From the NCBI RefSeq assembly GCF_009762775.1, contig NZ_CP046401.1, positions 1,612,001 through 1,676,000 on the forward strand: 64,000 nt of DNA, read 5' to 3'. The notes beneath the pieces are model-generated. The model was given only the letters and a program-made list of their open reading frames with translations. It had not been told where the DNA came from and ran no database searches. A program made the translations under genes and the position numbers. Shown here one piece after another: positions 16,406 to 26,612 of this stretch. Origin of the DNA: Maribellus comscasis. GTDB taxonomy: Bacteria > Bacteroidota > Bacteroidia > Bacteroidales > Prolixibacteraceae. Position 1 is the stretch's first letter, and each line of letters opens with the position of its first letter.

Positions 16406-17790
16406 TAATTTTTACTCTTTAGAACTTCAATAATATTTTCTGCCATCCGGTCGATATCGCCTGCTCCTATTGTTAAAACCACACCGGTTTTTTCATTCCT
16501 GAGTAATTCAAGTGTCTCCTCTCTTGAAAGCAAATGTCTGTTTTCCAGTTTCATTTTTTCAAAGATGGTTTCAGAAGAAATTCCCTTAATGGGTTCTTCG
16601 CGCGCGGGATACAACGGAATTAAAATAGCTTCATCAAGTAAATCAAGACTGCTGGCAAATTCAGCAGCAAAATCACGCGTGCGTGTGAACAGATGCGGTT
16701 GAAAAATCCCTGTTACTTTACGGTTCGGATACAATGTCTGAACCGAGGAAATCAACGCTTCCAACTCTTTTGGATGATGTGCATAATCATCAATATAAAT
16801 TTGTGAATCACTTTTAAACCGAACATCAAATCTCCGCTTAACACCGGTGTACTTTTCTAACCCGGCTTTTATATTATTTGCAGAAACTCCCGCCAAAAAT
16901 GACAGTGCAGCTGCCCCAACTGCGTTTTCAACATTCACCAAACCCGGATAATTCATTTTGCAGTTGGCAATTATTCCCTCCGGAGTTTTCAAATCGAACC
17001 GATAACAACCACCCCCTGCATCCAATTTCAAATTCAGGGTGGAAAAATCAGCTTTTTCTTTTAATGTATAGGAAAAGATTTCGGCTGAAGTTCTTTGCCT
17101 GTTGATCTCAACTCCCGCCTTTACCACCAGCTTGCCACCCGGTTTTATTTGCGAAATAAACTTTTCAAATGCATCTACAATTTTTTCCTTGTCGCCATAA
17201 ATATCCAGGTGATCGGCATCGATAGCTGTAATCAAAGCCAGTTCAGGTTGCAGGTGCAGGAACGAACGATCAAACTCGTCGGCTTCAGCTACAATCCAGG
17301 GCGAATCGTCTTTAGGAAGCAACAAATTGCTCCCAAAATTTTTGGAGATACCACCTAAAAAAGCACCGCATCCCATTGCTGTTTCATTCAGAATAGTAGC
17401 GACCATCGTGCTTACAGTTGTTTTTCCATGCGTTCCTGCCACAGCGATTCCGCTCTTTTCGTTGCTTATCAAACCTAAAACCTTGGCTCGTTTCAGTAAA
17501 CCAATCGGCTTTTCGCGAAACCACGAAAGTTCCTGATGTTCATCAGGAAGTGCAGGTGTAAAAACGGCAAGGGTTTCTGCCGGATTCCAGTTTTTGGGAA
17601 TATTACGGATATCATCTTCAAAATGAATATCAATCCCCTCTTTTTCCATTGCCTCGGTAAGTGCAGTCGGTGTGCGATCGTAACCCGCCACATTGCAACC
17701 TGTAAATTTAAAGTAGCGGGCAAGCGCGCTCATCCCTATTCCCCCGATTCCGAGGAAATATACATTTTTAATATTTTGAAGATTCTTCAT
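16405..17790 (-). CDS. murC: UDP-N-acetylmuramate--L-alanine ligase
   Basis: MurC adds L-Ala to UDP-MurNAc with ATP in the cytoplasm, the first peptide step of peptidoglycan precursor synthesis. It shows the N-terminal 'FLGIGGIGMSALARY' nucleotide-sugar loop, the ATP P-loop 'GTHGKTTVSTM' and the Mur-ligase segments 'EADEFDRSFLHL' and 'DDYAHHPKELEAL'. The ATG at 17790 overlaps the TGA of murG by one base, giving 461 residues; a TTG one codon upstream is unlikely to be the start. Confidence 0.96.
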   Translation of the reverse strand: MKNLQNIKNVYFLGIGGIGMSALARYFKFTGCNVAGYDRTPTALTEAMEKEGIDIHFEDDIRNIPKNWNPAETLAVFTPALPDEHQELSWFREKPIGLLKRAKVLGLISNEKSGIAVAGTHGKTTVSTMVATILNETAMGCGAFLGGISKNFGSNLLLPKDDSPWIVAEADEFDRSFLHLQPELALITAIDADHLDIYGDKEKIVDAFEKFISQIKPGGKLVVKAGVEINRQRTSAEIFSYTLKEKADFSTLNLKLDAGGGCYRFDLKTPEGIIANCKMNYPGLVNVENAVGAAALSFLAGVSANNIKAGLEKYTGVKRRFDVRFKSDSQIYIDDYAHHPKELEALISSVQTLYPNRKVTGIFQPHLFTRTRDFAAEFASSLDLLDEAILIPLYPAREEPIKGISSETIFEKMKLENRHLLSREETLELLRNEKTGVVLTIGAGDIDRMAENIIEVLKSKN

Positions 17791-18890
17791 CAATGCAGAA
17801 TTTTTTCCACTTCATCAACAATATCTTTCGTTGCATCGGGCTTTGCCAGCTTTTGTATCTTTTCTGAAAGCACTTTGCATTTCTTTTCATCATTAATTAA
17901 CTGAACGGCCTCCCGAATCAGTCGTCCCTCAATTTCATCATCTTTAATCATTAGTGCAGCATCTTTTTCTACCAGTGCCATTGCATTTTTAGTTTGATGA
18001 TCTTCAGCCACATTTGGCGAAGGCACCAAAACTGACGGTTTTCCAACCAAACACAGTTCAGAAATGGTTCCGGCTCCAGCTCTTGATATTACCACTCCGG
18101 CAACCGAATAAGCCAAATCCATCCTCGAAATAAACTGGTGTATTTGCAAATTCTCCGGTTTACTGTTCTCCAGCTCTTTTTGAATTCTATCGTAATAAAT
18201 TGCACCGGTTTGCCAGATCAACTGAACACCTGATTTGCCAATCTCTTTCACGCTATTCAGAACTGTATTGTTTATTGAACGTGCTCCCAGGCTTCCGCCA
18301 ACAACCAATATCACTTTGTCATTTTCTGTTAATCCGAAAAACTCCAGGGCCTCTTTTTTATTCGACTTACTCTGCAATAAATTTTCCCTCACCGGGTTTC
18401 CGGTTATTGTTATTTTATCTGAGGGAAAATAGCGTTCCATTCTATCGTAGGCCACACAAATTGTGTTAACCTTTTTGCTCAATAACTTATTGGTTATTCC
18501 GGCATATGAGTTTTGTTCCTGAATAAGTGTTGGAATTCCTTTTGCAGACGCGGCACGTAACAGCGGACCGCTTGCATAACCTCCTACACCAATAGCCACC
18601 TGAGGCTTAAAATCTTTTACAATCTTCCGGGCCATTGAGGCACTTTTTATCAGGCGAACAAAAAAAGTAAACATCTTTAAGCCAGGTTTGCGGGGAAATC
18701 CCATTACCGGGAGCCCGATAATCTGATAACCAGCCGCCGGTACTTTTTCCATCTCCATTCTTCCAAGTGCACCAACAAACAAAATTTTGGCATCCGGATT
18801 TCGTTTGCCAATTTCGTTTGCAATTGCGAGTGCCGGGAAGATATGTCCCCCGGTTCCGCCTCCACTTATTATAACTCGTTCAATCTTCAT
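17790..18890 (-). CDS. murG: Lipid II synthase MurG (GlcNAc transferase)
   Basis: MurG transfers GlcNAc from UDP-GlcNAc to lipid I at the inner face of the membrane. The GT28 motifs are clear: 'SGGGTGGHIFPALAIANE' at the N-terminus, 'VGGYASGPLL', 'LVVGGSLGARSINN' and 'ISRAGAGTISEL', with 'VAEDHQTKNAMAL' near the C-terminus. The length (366 residues) is normal. It abuts ftsW and overlaps murC by one base, indicating translational coupling. Confidence 0.96.
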   Translation of the reverse strand: MKIERVIISGGGTGGHIFPALAIANEIGKRNPDAKILFVGALGRMEMEKVPAAGYQIIGLPVMGFPRKPGLKMFTFFVRLIKSASMARKIVKDFKPQVAIGVGGYASGPLLRAASAKGIPTLIQEQNSYAGITNKLLSKKVNTICVAYDRMERYFPSDKITITGNPVRENLLQSKSNKKEALEFFGLTENDKVILVVGGSLGARSINNTVLNSVKEIGKSGVQLIWQTGAIYYDRIQKELENSKPENLQIHQFISRMDLAYSVAGVVISRAGAGTISELCLVGKPSVLVPSPNVAEDHQTKNAMALVEKDAALMIKDDEIEGRLIREAVQLINDEKKCKVLSEKIQKLAKPDATKDIVDEVEKILH

Positions 18891-20095
18891 TATTTTTCCA
18901 TTTCAACATCTTCGTCAGGTACATTTACCTGAACAGGTTGTTTCTGAACTTCACGGTTTACCTGATTTTGGTGACTCACACTCAAAATACATCCGAAAGC
19001 AATGGATGTAAAAAGCAGCGATGTACCGCCTAAACTCACCCATGGTAAAGGCTGTCCGGTTACCGGAAGTGCGCCGCTGGAAACACCTATATTTATCATT
19101 GCCTGAAAAACCAGCAACAATGTTAATCCTGTTACCAAAAAAGCCGGGAACGTCCGGGTCGATCGCCGGACTATTACCACTCCCCTGAATAAAAATATCA
19201 GGTACAAAAACATCACTCCCGCCCCTAAAATCAATCCGTATTCTTCAACAATTATGGCAAAAATAAAATCGCTGTAAGCAGCAGCCATATAATTGCTTAC
19301 ATCGGAATGACCTGGTCCTTTGCCAAAAATTCCACCTTCGTAAATGGCCAGTTTGGCATAGTCGGCCTGTGTAATTCCTTTTTCTGAATTCGGGTCTCCA
19401 TGGATAAATCGTTCAATCCTTCCCTTTATTGTATGGGCCCTCGACACTGAATCGGGTATTAAATCCGCTCCATAGTAAATCAAAACAATCAGTGCAGCAC
19501 CTGTTGCAATAACCAATGCCAAGTATTTTAAAGGAATTCGTCCGATAAACATCATGGCCATTATTGTTGCAAAAAGAAGAGCGGAAGTAGAGAAATCAGA
19601 TAAAAATATGAGCCCGCAAATGACAATGGTGTACAGAATAATTCTTTTGAAGGCTTTAAACAGATCGCCTTTGGTTTTTTGTTTTTTCCCTAAAATTTTT
19701 GCGGTGTATATGATTAAAGAAATTTTTGCAATCTCGGCAGGCTGAAAAGAAATAGGCCCTAAACCCAACGTTCGTCCACTTCCTTCCCCAATTCCTGCAA
19801 AACGAAAAGCGACAGTCAGCGACAACAAACCTATACTAAAATAAACCAGGTAATTTGCTACCATGGAATAAATTTTCACCGGGATTACATTCACCATCAA
19901 CAACATGAGCCCAAAGCCGGCACCGAGAAAAAATAACTGCCGAACCAGATAATAGACCGTGTTACCTGACGCCTGCCTATAAGCAAGGGCTCCTGTTGAG
20001 CTGTAAACAATTAACAGCGACAAAAGCGACAGTAACAACAGAATTATCCAGATCACCCTGTCACCCCTGAATATTTTCCCCAATGTAATTTCCAT
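18890..20095 (-). CDS. ftsW: Septal peptidoglycan glycosyltransferase FtsW
   Basis: A SEDS-family polymerase of lipid II with about ten transmembrane segments over 401 residues. SEDS signatures include 'LGLGPISFQPAEIAKISLIIYTAKIL', 'GKGPGHSDVSNYMAAAYSDFIFAIIVEEYG' and 'PVTGQPLPWVSLGGTSLL'. Its partner transpeptidase is FtsI, encoded earlier in the operon. The start codon follows the stop of murD with a 2-base gap. Confidence 0.95.
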   Translation of the reverse strand: MEITLGKIFRGDRVIWIILLLLSLLSLLIVYSSTGALAYRQASGNTVYYLVRQLFFLGAGFGLMLLMVNVIPVKIYSMVANYLVYFSIGLLSLTVAFRFAGIGEGSGRTLGLGPISFQPAEIAKISLIIYTAKILGKKQKTKGDLFKAFKRIILYTIVICGLIFLSDFSTSALLFATIMAMMFIGRIPLKYLALVIATGAALIVLIYYGADLIPDSVSRAHTIKGRIERFIHGDPNSEKGITQADYAKLAIYEGGIFGKGPGHSDVSNYMAAAYSDFIFAIIVEEYGLILGAGVMFLYLIFLFRGVVIVRRSTRTFPAFLVTGLTLLLVFQAMINIGVSSGALPVTGQPLPWVSLGGTSLLFTSIAFGCILSVSHQNQVNREVQKQPVQVNVPDEDVEMEK

Positions 20096-20097
20096 TC

Positions 20098-21435
20098 CTA
20101 TAAATTCCTTACTTCACGTTTAAATTGTCTCCCCCGATCTTCATAATTTTCGAACAAATCGAAACTGGCACAAGCCGGCGACAAAAGAACGGTATCTCCA
20201 TTGCGGGCCAGGTAGTAAGCTGCTTTTACTGCTTCCTCCATGCTTGTCACATCCACCATATTTTTTACTTTTTCGTCAAAAGCCGCATGAAGTTTTGCAT
20301 TATTCTTTCCAAGGCAAACAATCGCTTTTACTTTTTCTCCTACCAGGTTATCCAACATTGAATAATCGTTTCCTTTATCCACACCTCCGGCAATCCAAAC
20401 AATCGGTTTATGAATACTTTCGAGGGCATACCAGGTAGAATTTACGTTGGTTGCCTTTGAATCGTTTATAAAGTCGATCCCGTGAACTTTTAGAAAATTT
20501 TCCAGGCGGTGTTCCACTCCCTTAAAGTCGGCAAGGCTTTCCCGCAATTGTTCATTTCGAATTTTAAAAACCATACTTGCAATTCCTGCTGCCATTGAAT
20601 TGTAAGTGTTGTGTTTTCCCTGTAATGATAAATCCAGAATAGACATACTGAATTGATTTTGATTAAAATTTATTATTATCTGATCCTCTCTCAAACCTGC
20701 ACCGTCTGCTGCATTTTCGGACAAGCCAAAAGGCAGGGAACAGGCATTTATTTCTCTCTTTTTTATTTCTTTTTGAATCACCTCGTCATCAGCGCAATAG
20801 ATAAAATAATCTGCACTGGTTTGATTTTGAATAATCCGGAATTTGGAGCTGATATAGTTCCTCATATCATAACCATATCTGTCGAGGTGATCGGGCGTGA
20901 TGTTCATCAGAACGGCTACATCGGCTCTAAAATCATACATTCCGTCGAGCTGAAAACTGCTGAGTTCAATAACATACACATCGAAGTTTTCCTCCGCCAC
21001 CTGCCAGGCAAAACTTTTCCCGACATTTCCTGCCAAACCAACATTTACACCAGCCTTTTTCAGAATATGATAGGTTAGCAGGGTTGTGGTTGTTTTTCCG
21101 TTACTTCCGGTTATACAAATGGTTTTTGCTGAATTGTATCTTCCGGCAAATTCTATTTCTGAAATTACCGGAGTTTGTTTCGCCAACAGTTTTTGTATGA
21201 CAGGTGCAGTTTCCGGTATCCCGGGGCTTTTCACTACCAACTCAGCTTCCATAATCTTTTCTTCAGAGTGTTTTTCGCTTTCAAAATCAATGTCATAATC
21301 TGAAAGAACATTCTGGTACTTCTCCTTAATTTTCCCCAAATCAGACACAAAAACCGAGTAACCTTTCTTTTGTCCAAGAATGGCAGCACCTACACCACTT
21401 TCGCCGGCTCCTAATATGACTAAGCTGTTTTTCAA
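20098..21435 (-). CDS. murD: UDP-N-acetylmuramoylalanine--D-glutamate ligase
   Basis: MurD adds D-Glu to UDP-MurNAc-L-Ala. Motifs: N-terminal 'VILGAGESGVGAAILG', ATP loop 'CITGSNGKTTTTLLTYHIL', 'MNITPDHLDRYGYDMRNY' and 'FINDSKATNVNSTWYAL'. The 445-residue length is usual. It begins with TTG at 21435; no ATG lies before the conserved N-terminal motif, and 'AGGTAGG' just upstream could serve as ribosome-binding site. One base separates it from the mraY stop. Confidence 0.95.
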   Translation of the reverse strand: MKNSLVILGAGESGVGAAILGQKKGYSVFVSDLGKIKEKYQNVLSDYDIDFESEKHSEEKIMEAELVVKSPGIPETAPVIQKLLAKQTPVISEIEFAGRYNSAKTICITGSNGKTTTTLLTYHILKKAGVNVGLAGNVGKSFAWQVAEENFDVYVIELSSFQLDGMYDFRADVAVLMNITPDHLDRYGYDMRNYISSKFRIIQNQTSADYFIYCADDEVIQKEIKKREINACSLPFGLSENAADGAGLREDQIIINFNQNQFSMSILDLSLQGKHNTYNSMAAGIASMVFKIRNEQLRESLADFKGVEHRLENFLKVHGIDFINDSKATNVNSTWYALESIHKPIVWIAGGVDKGNDYSMLDNLVGEKVKAIVCLGKNNAKLHAAFDEKVKNMVDVTSMEEAVKAAYYLARNGDTVLLSPACASFDLFENYEDRGRQFKREVRNL

Positions 21436-21436
21436 C

Positions 21437-22687
21437 CTACCTGATTTTTAAAGTTACAATGGTTAATACTGCCAGAATAATTCCCACAATCCAGAATCGC
21501 GTTGTAATCTTTGGTTCCGGTATTCCCTTTTTCTGGTAATGATGGTGAATGGGGCTCATTAAAAATACGCGGCGTCCTTCACCATACTTGCGTCTTGTAT
21601 ATTTAAACCACGACACCTGTATCATCACTGAAAAGTTTTCAACAAGAAATATCCCACACAACAGTGGTATTAATATTTCTTTTCGGATAATAACTGAGAA
21701 AACCGCTAAAATTCCGCCAAGCGCCAGACTACCGGTGTCGCCCATAAAAACCTGGGCCGGATAGGAGTTATACCACAGAAAACCTACGGTTGCTCCGATA
21801 AAAGCAGCAACAAAAACAGTTAATTCTCCGATATTTGGGATGTACATTATATTGAGATAATCGGCATAAATAATGTTACCGCTAACATAAGCCAAAATCC
21901 CCAGTGTTACTCCGCTGATTGCTGATGTACCTGATGCCAGTCCATCGATTCCGTCTGTTAAATTTGCGGCATTTGAAACAGCGGTAATTATAAATATGAT
22001 TGCCAGTGCATAAATCACCCATTTTAACCAGGATGAAGCATCGCCGGCAAACGACACAAGCCATTCATAATCAAATTCATTCTTTTTAATAAAAGGTATG
22101 GTTGTTATCGTTGATTTTACGTCTTCCGTTACATATTGTAAACTTTGTTCTCCTGTTTCCGCATCAATCACAATTTCCTGAATATCTTCACCGTTTGCAT
22201 CTTTTACATTCTGACGAACAATTACATCTTCACTTAAAAAAAGCGTTGCTGCTACAATCAGGCCAAGACTTACCTGCCCGAGTATTTTAAATTTACCGGC
22301 CAGTCCCTCCTTATTTTTCAGAAAAACTTTAATATAATCATCTACAAAACCAATCAATCCAAGAAAAGCGGTTGTTGTAAGCATCAAAAGAATATAGATG
22401 TTATCCAACCGGGCAAAAAGAAGTGTTGGGATTATGATAGCCGACAGAATAATTATTCCCCCCATTGTCGGCGTCCCTTTTTTCTGCATCTGGCCTTCCA
22501 ATCCTAAATCGCGGATTTCTTCCCCAATTTGTTTGCGTTGTAAAATGCGAATCATTTTTTTACCAAAAGCAGTGGTAATTATCAACGACAAAATAATTGC
22601 GGCCGCCGAGCGAAATGAAATGTATTGAAACATTCCCAATCCGGGGAGGTCAAATCCTGATAATAATTTGTACAAATAATAGAGCAT
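21437..22687 (-). CDS. mraY: Phospho-MurNAc-pentapeptide translocase MraY
   Basis: MraY makes lipid I from UDP-MurNAc-pentapeptide and undecaprenyl phosphate in the inner membrane. Catalytic-site motifs are present: 'GFVDDYIK' (Asp pair), '[12 protein letters not shown]', '[12 protein letters not shown]' and the C-terminal '[11 protein letters not shown]'. At 416 residues it is longer than the roughly 360-residue E. coli enzyme. The excess lies in an inserted loop (about residues 155-215) between membrane segments, a usual feature in Bacteroidota. Confidence 0.96.
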   Translation of the reverse strand: MLYYLYKLLSGFDLPGLGMFQYISFRSAAAIILSLIITTAFGKKMIRILQRKQIGEEIRDLGLEGQMQKKGTPTMGGIIILSAIIIPTLLFARLDNIYILLMLTTTAFLGLIGFVDDYIKVFLKNKEGLAGKFKILGQVSLGLIVAATLFLSEDVIVRQNVKDANGEDIQEIVIDAETGEQSLQYVTEDVKSTITTIPFIKKNEFDYEWLVSFAGDASSWLKWVIYALAIIFIITAVSNAANLTDGIDGLASGTSAISGVTLGILAYVSGNIIYADYLNIMYIPNIGELTVFVAAFIGATVGFLWYNSYPAQVFMGDTGSLALGGILAVFSVIIRKEILIPLLCGIFLVENFSVMIQVSWFKYTRRKYGEGRRVFLMSPIHHHYQKKGIPEPKITTRFWIVGIILAVLTIVTLKIR

Positions 22688-22696
22688 AATTTTGCT

Positions 22697-24154
22697 TTAA
22701 TCTTCAATTCCAAAAAATTCCTTTACCACTTCCTTGTCATCAAAATGGTGCTTCACACCATTTATTTCCTGGTAATTTTCATGCCCCTTTCCGGCGATCA
22801 AAATGATATCACCTGGTTGAGCAATCATTACCGCTGTTTTTATAGCTTCTTTTCTGTTTTCAATTGAAAGCACCTTGTTTTTATACTGCGCTTCAATCCC
22901 GGCTTCCATGTCTTTTATAATATCTGACGGATTTTCAGTTCGCGGATTATCAGAAGTCAGAATCACTTTATCGCTTGCAAGCGTTGCCTCCTGTGTCATT
23001 TCAGGACGTTTTGTTTTATCACGATCTCCCCCGGCGCCAACCACAGTAATTACCTGCTCGTTGCGGCTGCGGATTTCAGAAATAGCCTGAAGTACATTTT
23101 TCAATGCATCGGGGGTATGGGCGTAATCAACAATTGCCAGTTTTCCATCTGTACTTCTGATTGTTTCAAATCGTCCGGCCACCGGCTGAAGGTTGCTGAT
23201 TTCGGTGAGAACCTCTTCTGTGCTCTGTTCCAAACTTATTGCTGTAGCATATACGGCCAACAGGTTGGAAGCGTTAAATCTTCCTACAAACCGGGTCCAG
23301 ATTTCATGACCATCCATATTTAGCAGCATCCCGTCGAAATGGCTCTCCAAAACTTTACAGCGAAAATCAGCCATTCTTCCAACAGAATAGCTTACCTTTT
23401 TCGCGCTGGTATTCTGGAGCATCACCAGTCCGTTTTTATCGTCGGCATTGGTAATTGCAAAAGCATTGGGCAACAAACCGTCAAAAAATGCCTTTTTGGC
23501 TTTTATATATCCCGCAAATGTTTTGTGATAGTCCAGGTGGTCGTGAGTAATATTGGTAAAAATTCCTCCGGCAAATTCAATTCCCGAAATTCGTTGCTGA
23601 TGAATGGCATGAGAACTTACCTCCATAAAACAAAATTCACAACCTGCATCGACCATCCCGGTCATCAACTTCTGGATTTTTAATGCGTCAGGAGTAGTAT
23701 GGGAAGCTGTTTCCTCCGCTTCATTTATTTTGTATGAAATGGTTGAAATAAGACCAACATTGTAGCCCAGTTTTCGGAACAACTTGAAAAGAAGTGTCGC
23801 GATGCTTGTTTTACCATTTGTTCCGGTAGCACCAACCACCTTCATTTTTGATGAAGGGAAACGATAAAATGCAGAAGCAAGTTTCCCCAAAACCGAATTT
23901 GAGTTTTCAACCTTAACATAGGTAACGCCTGAAACTCTTTCTGAAGGTATTTCCTCGCAGACAATTGTTCCGGCACCTTTCCCGATTGCCGGAATGATAA
24001 AATTATGCCCGTCAACGTGAACTCCCCTTTGCGCCACAAAAACAGAGTCCTTTTCCACTTTGCGTGAGTCGAACTCAATTCCTGAGGCCTTTCGATTTAA
24101 AGTCCCAACAACCTCCAGACAATCAATATTTTTTATTAACTCCTCTACTTTCAT
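22697..24154 (-). CDS. murE: UDP-MurNAc-tripeptide ligase (meso-diaminopimelate adding)
   Basis: MurE adds the third amino acid of the stem peptide. The ATP loop 'GATGTNGKTSIATLL' and the segments 'MEVSSHAIHQQRISG' and 'DYAHTPDALKNVL' are clear. The specificity motif reads 'SDNPRTENP', the DNPR form associated with meso-diaminopimelate, so this cell wall is predicted to be of the mDAP type. The 485-residue length is usual. It lies one base after the ftsI stop. Confidence 0.96.
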   Translation of the reverse strand: MKVEELIKNIDCLEVVGTLNRKASGIEFDSRKVEKDSVFVAQRGVHVDGHNFIIPAIGKGAGTIVCEEIPSERVSGVTYVKVENSNSVLGKLASAFYRFPSSKMKVVGATGTNGKTSIATLLFKLFRKLGYNVGLISTISYKINEAEETASHTTPDALKIQKLMTGMVDAGCEFCFMEVSSHAIHQQRISGIEFAGGIFTNITHDHLDYHKTFAGYIKAKKAFFDGLLPNAFAITNADDKNGLVMLQNTSAKKVSYSVGRMADFRCKVLESHFDGMLLNMDGHEIWTRFVGRFNASNLLAVYATAISLEQSTEEVLTEISNLQPVAGRFETIRSTDGKLAIVDYAHTPDALKNVLQAISEIRSRNEQVITVVGAGGDRDKTKRPEMTQEATLASDKVILTSDNPRTENPSDIIKDMEAGIEAQYKNKVLSIENRKEAIKTAVMIAQPGDIILIAGKGHENYQEINGVKHHFDDKEVVKEFFGIED

Positions 24155-24155
24155 T

Positions 24156-26258
24156 TCAACTTAATGTGAGATAAACCGTTTGCCCGGGTCTGCATTTTTC
24201 TCCCGGATTTAACGACTGCAACGTTACTTTTCCGACGCCTTTAATTTTCACGTGCAGTCCTGCATTTTCCAATAAAAAAATAGCATTACTAACTCCCATT
24301 CCACGAACATCGGGTACAATCCCCGGTGTTATATTGTCATCGCCTAAAACTATTTCACCGCCTTCTCTTGTTACCGAAGCCAGCTCTGTTTCAGGTAGCC
24401 CTCTTACATTTTTCAACTCCAACTCCTTTGCAATGCGTAAAATGTATTCCGATTTTCCCTTTTTTACATCCGGAAGCTGAATCTCCTCATCAGAATTATC
24501 ACCGGGAACATTTTCCATTAAAATCTGAGATGCATAAACTTTTTCTGCAATTTCCTTAAATACCGGACCTGCAATAGAAGCTCCGTAGTACCCGTTACGC
24601 GGATTATTAAAAGTCACAATCATAGAATATTTTGGATTATCTGCCGGAAAGTACCCGGCAAAAGAAGCCAAATACAAACCGCTGTAACCTGTATTTCCTG
24701 TTGCCACCCTGGCTGTTCCGGTTTTCCCTGCCACATCAAAATACTCGCTGGTTACGGTGCGACCGGTACCGTACAAACAAACACCCTTTAACATAGCCTG
24801 AGCTTTACCAATGGTTTCTTTTGAAGCAATCATTGGATTAATAATTTCGGTCTTAAACTGTTTTACCAAAGCACCTTTATCACGAATTTCTTTTACAAGA
24901 TGTGGCTTTACCATTTTCCCATCGTTGGCAACTGCATTGTAAAAATTCAGTATCTGAAGCGGCGTCATCTTTGAATCGTAACCATACGCCATACTCCCCA
25001 GTGTTGTTCCCCACCAGTCGGCGTCACCCGGATATTTAAAATAAGGCTGTCCTTCGCCCTTCACTTCCAAACCGATTGGCTTATTGATACCAAAACCAAA
25101 AACCCTGTCGACATAATCGCGTGGTCTGCTACTGTACCTTGAAGTAATAACCATTGCAGTTCCCACATTGGACGATTTTTCAAAAATCTGCTTTACTGTT
25201 AGTTTTCCGTAACCATGAGTATCGGTAATTGTCCTCCCGTTATTTCGCCATGTTCCGTTTCCCGTATCAAAAACATCGCTCGTATCAACGACGCCATCCT
25301 CCAATGCAGCCATCAGAGAGACGAGTTTAAAAGTAGAGCCTGGCTCGTAACAACCTGCATGCCCAAGCGCATAATTGTAATTTTCGTAATAATCGCCATT
25401 TTCGAGCCCTAAGTTTGCAACCGCCTTTATTTCGCCGGTTTCTACTTCCATCAGAATGGTTGTTCCCCAATCTGCATCTGTTATTTTCAATTGCTTATAC
25501 AAAGCACTTTCTGCAATATCCTGAAGTTTTACATTAATAGTAGTAATCACATCCATTCCGTCGCGCGGTTCAATTTCAGTGCGAGTCACCCACCTTCCCG
25601 ACAAATTCTGCTTATAACTAATCCCTTCTTCTCCTTTTAAATATTGCTCATAGGCACCTTCTAAACCGGTATAACCGATATTTCCGTGCACACCACCATA
25701 AGCGCCCTTATTTAATCCGCCAATCGTTCGGTAAGCCAGAATACCAAGTGGAGTTATTCTTTTATTTTCCTGTTCGACAATCATTCCGCCTCCAAAACGG
25801 CCACGGCGCAGAATGGGAAATTTCTTAAGCTCCTGAAGTTCTGTATAATCAATTTTACGGGGAGTAAGCATAAAACCACGATTCCCGCTACGATATGCTT
25901 CGTTTAGCCGCCGGTTGTATTCCTGCCGGGAAGCATCGCCAAAAAACCTGGAAAGAAAATAGGCAAGCGAGTCACTTTCATTTGCATACACTCTTTTTAC
26001 CCCCTCTGCAGCTAAGTCTATTCGAACATAATATCCGGGAACAGAGGTGGCCAAAACACTTCCGTCGTCAGCACAAATATTTCCACGATTGGGTTCAACA
26101 ATTACCGTATTTTCACTTAAATTTTTGGCAATCTTTTCCCAACGTTCATTTTTAATTTGTTGAACGGAAATCATTTTAAAAACGACTACTACGCCAAAGA
26201 GAAGCAGTACGAAATAAACGATCGCTATTCGTGATATGATAGATCTTCGAATACCCAT
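24156..26258 (-). CDS. ftsI: Septal transpeptidase FtsI (PBP3-like) with PASTA domain
   Basis: A class B penicillin-binding protein cross-linking septal peptidoglycan. One N-terminal membrane anchor (about 8-28) precedes a pedestal domain and a transpeptidase domain. The catalytic motifs are S308-T-F-K311, S362-S-N364 and K512-T-G514. The last 65 or so residues form a PASTA-like domain ('GIVPDVRGMGVSNAIFLLENAG... LNPGEKCRPGQTVYLTL'), a feature of Spo0/FtsI-type PBPs in Bacteroidota rather than of E. coli FtsI. Length 700 residues. The gene sits 5 bases after ftsL. Confidence 0.95.
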   Translation of the reverse strand: MGIRRSIISRIAIVYFVLLLFGVVVVFKMISVQQIKNERWEKIAKNLSENTVIVEPNRGNICADDGSVLATSVPGYYVRIDLAAEGVKRVYANESDSLAYFLSRFFGDASRQEYNRRLNEAYRSGNRGFMLTPRKIDYTELQELKKFPILRRGRFGGGMIVEQENKRITPLGILAYRTIGGLNKGAYGGVHGNIGYTGLEGAYEQYLKGEEGISYKQNLSGRWVTRTEIEPRDGMDVITTINVKLQDIAESALYKQLKITDADWGTTILMEVETGEIKAVANLGLENGDYYENYNYALGHAGCYEPGSTFKLVSLMAALEDGVVDTSDVFDTGNGTWRNNGRTITDTHGYGKLTVKQIFEKSSNVGTAMVITSRYSSRPRDYVDRVFGFGINKPIGLEVKGEGQPYFKYPGDADWWGTTLGSMAYGYDSKMTPLQILNFYNAVANDGKMVKPHLVKEIRDKGALVKQFKTEIINPMIASKETIGKAQAMLKGVCLYGTGRTVTSEYFDVAGKTGTARVATGNTGYSGLYLASFAGYFPADNPKYSMIVTFNNPRNGYYGASIAGPVFKEIAEKVYASQILMENVPGDNSDEEIQLPDVKKGKSEYILRIAKELELKNVRGLPETELASVTREGGEIVLGDDNITPGIVPDVRGMGVSNAIFLLENAGLHVKIKGVGKVTLQSLNPGEKCRPGQTVYLTLS

Positions 26259-26263
26259 TTTTT

Positions 26264-26611
26264 CTATTCCTCTTTTACTATCAATTTTTGAGGCGGTGTT
26301 ACCGGTTCTTTCAAACCAATTCCCGCATTCTCCACTTTTTTAAATACTTCCGACGGACGACTTGCATCCATTAGTTTTGCCGACAATGTTATCGACTCAG
26401 AACGAAGTTCATCCAGCGTATCCTGTAAAACTTCAATTTGCCTGATGGTCCGTTCCGACCAGTTCCTGTTGGTAATCAACATTATTCCCAATGCTGCAAG
26501 AAAAAACAAAAACGGAATTTGGCGCGTAACTCGTTCGTCGGTTAGCACAGTGCCCCCGATAAACGATTTCATTCCGCCTCTTTTTCTGTTATTTTTTACT
26601 TTTTCTTCCAT
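26264..26611 (-). CDS. ftsL: FtsL-like cell division protein
   Basis: A 115-residue bitopic protein with a basic N-terminus ('KNNRKRGGMKSF'), one membrane helix (about 33-48, 'IPFLFFLAALGIMLITN') and a coiled-coil-prone periplasmic segment ('RTIRQIEVLQDTLDELRSESITLSAKLM'). FtsL sequences diverge strongly; assignment rests on topology, size and location between rsmH and ftsI, where ftsL is nearly always found. Confidence 0.85.
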   Translation of the reverse strand: MEEKVKNNRKRGGMKSFIGGTVLTDERVTRQIPFLFFLAALGIMLITNRNWSERTIRQIEVLQDTLDELRSESITLSAKLMDASRPSEVFKKVENAGIGLKEPVTPPQKLIVKEE

Positions 26612-26612
26612 T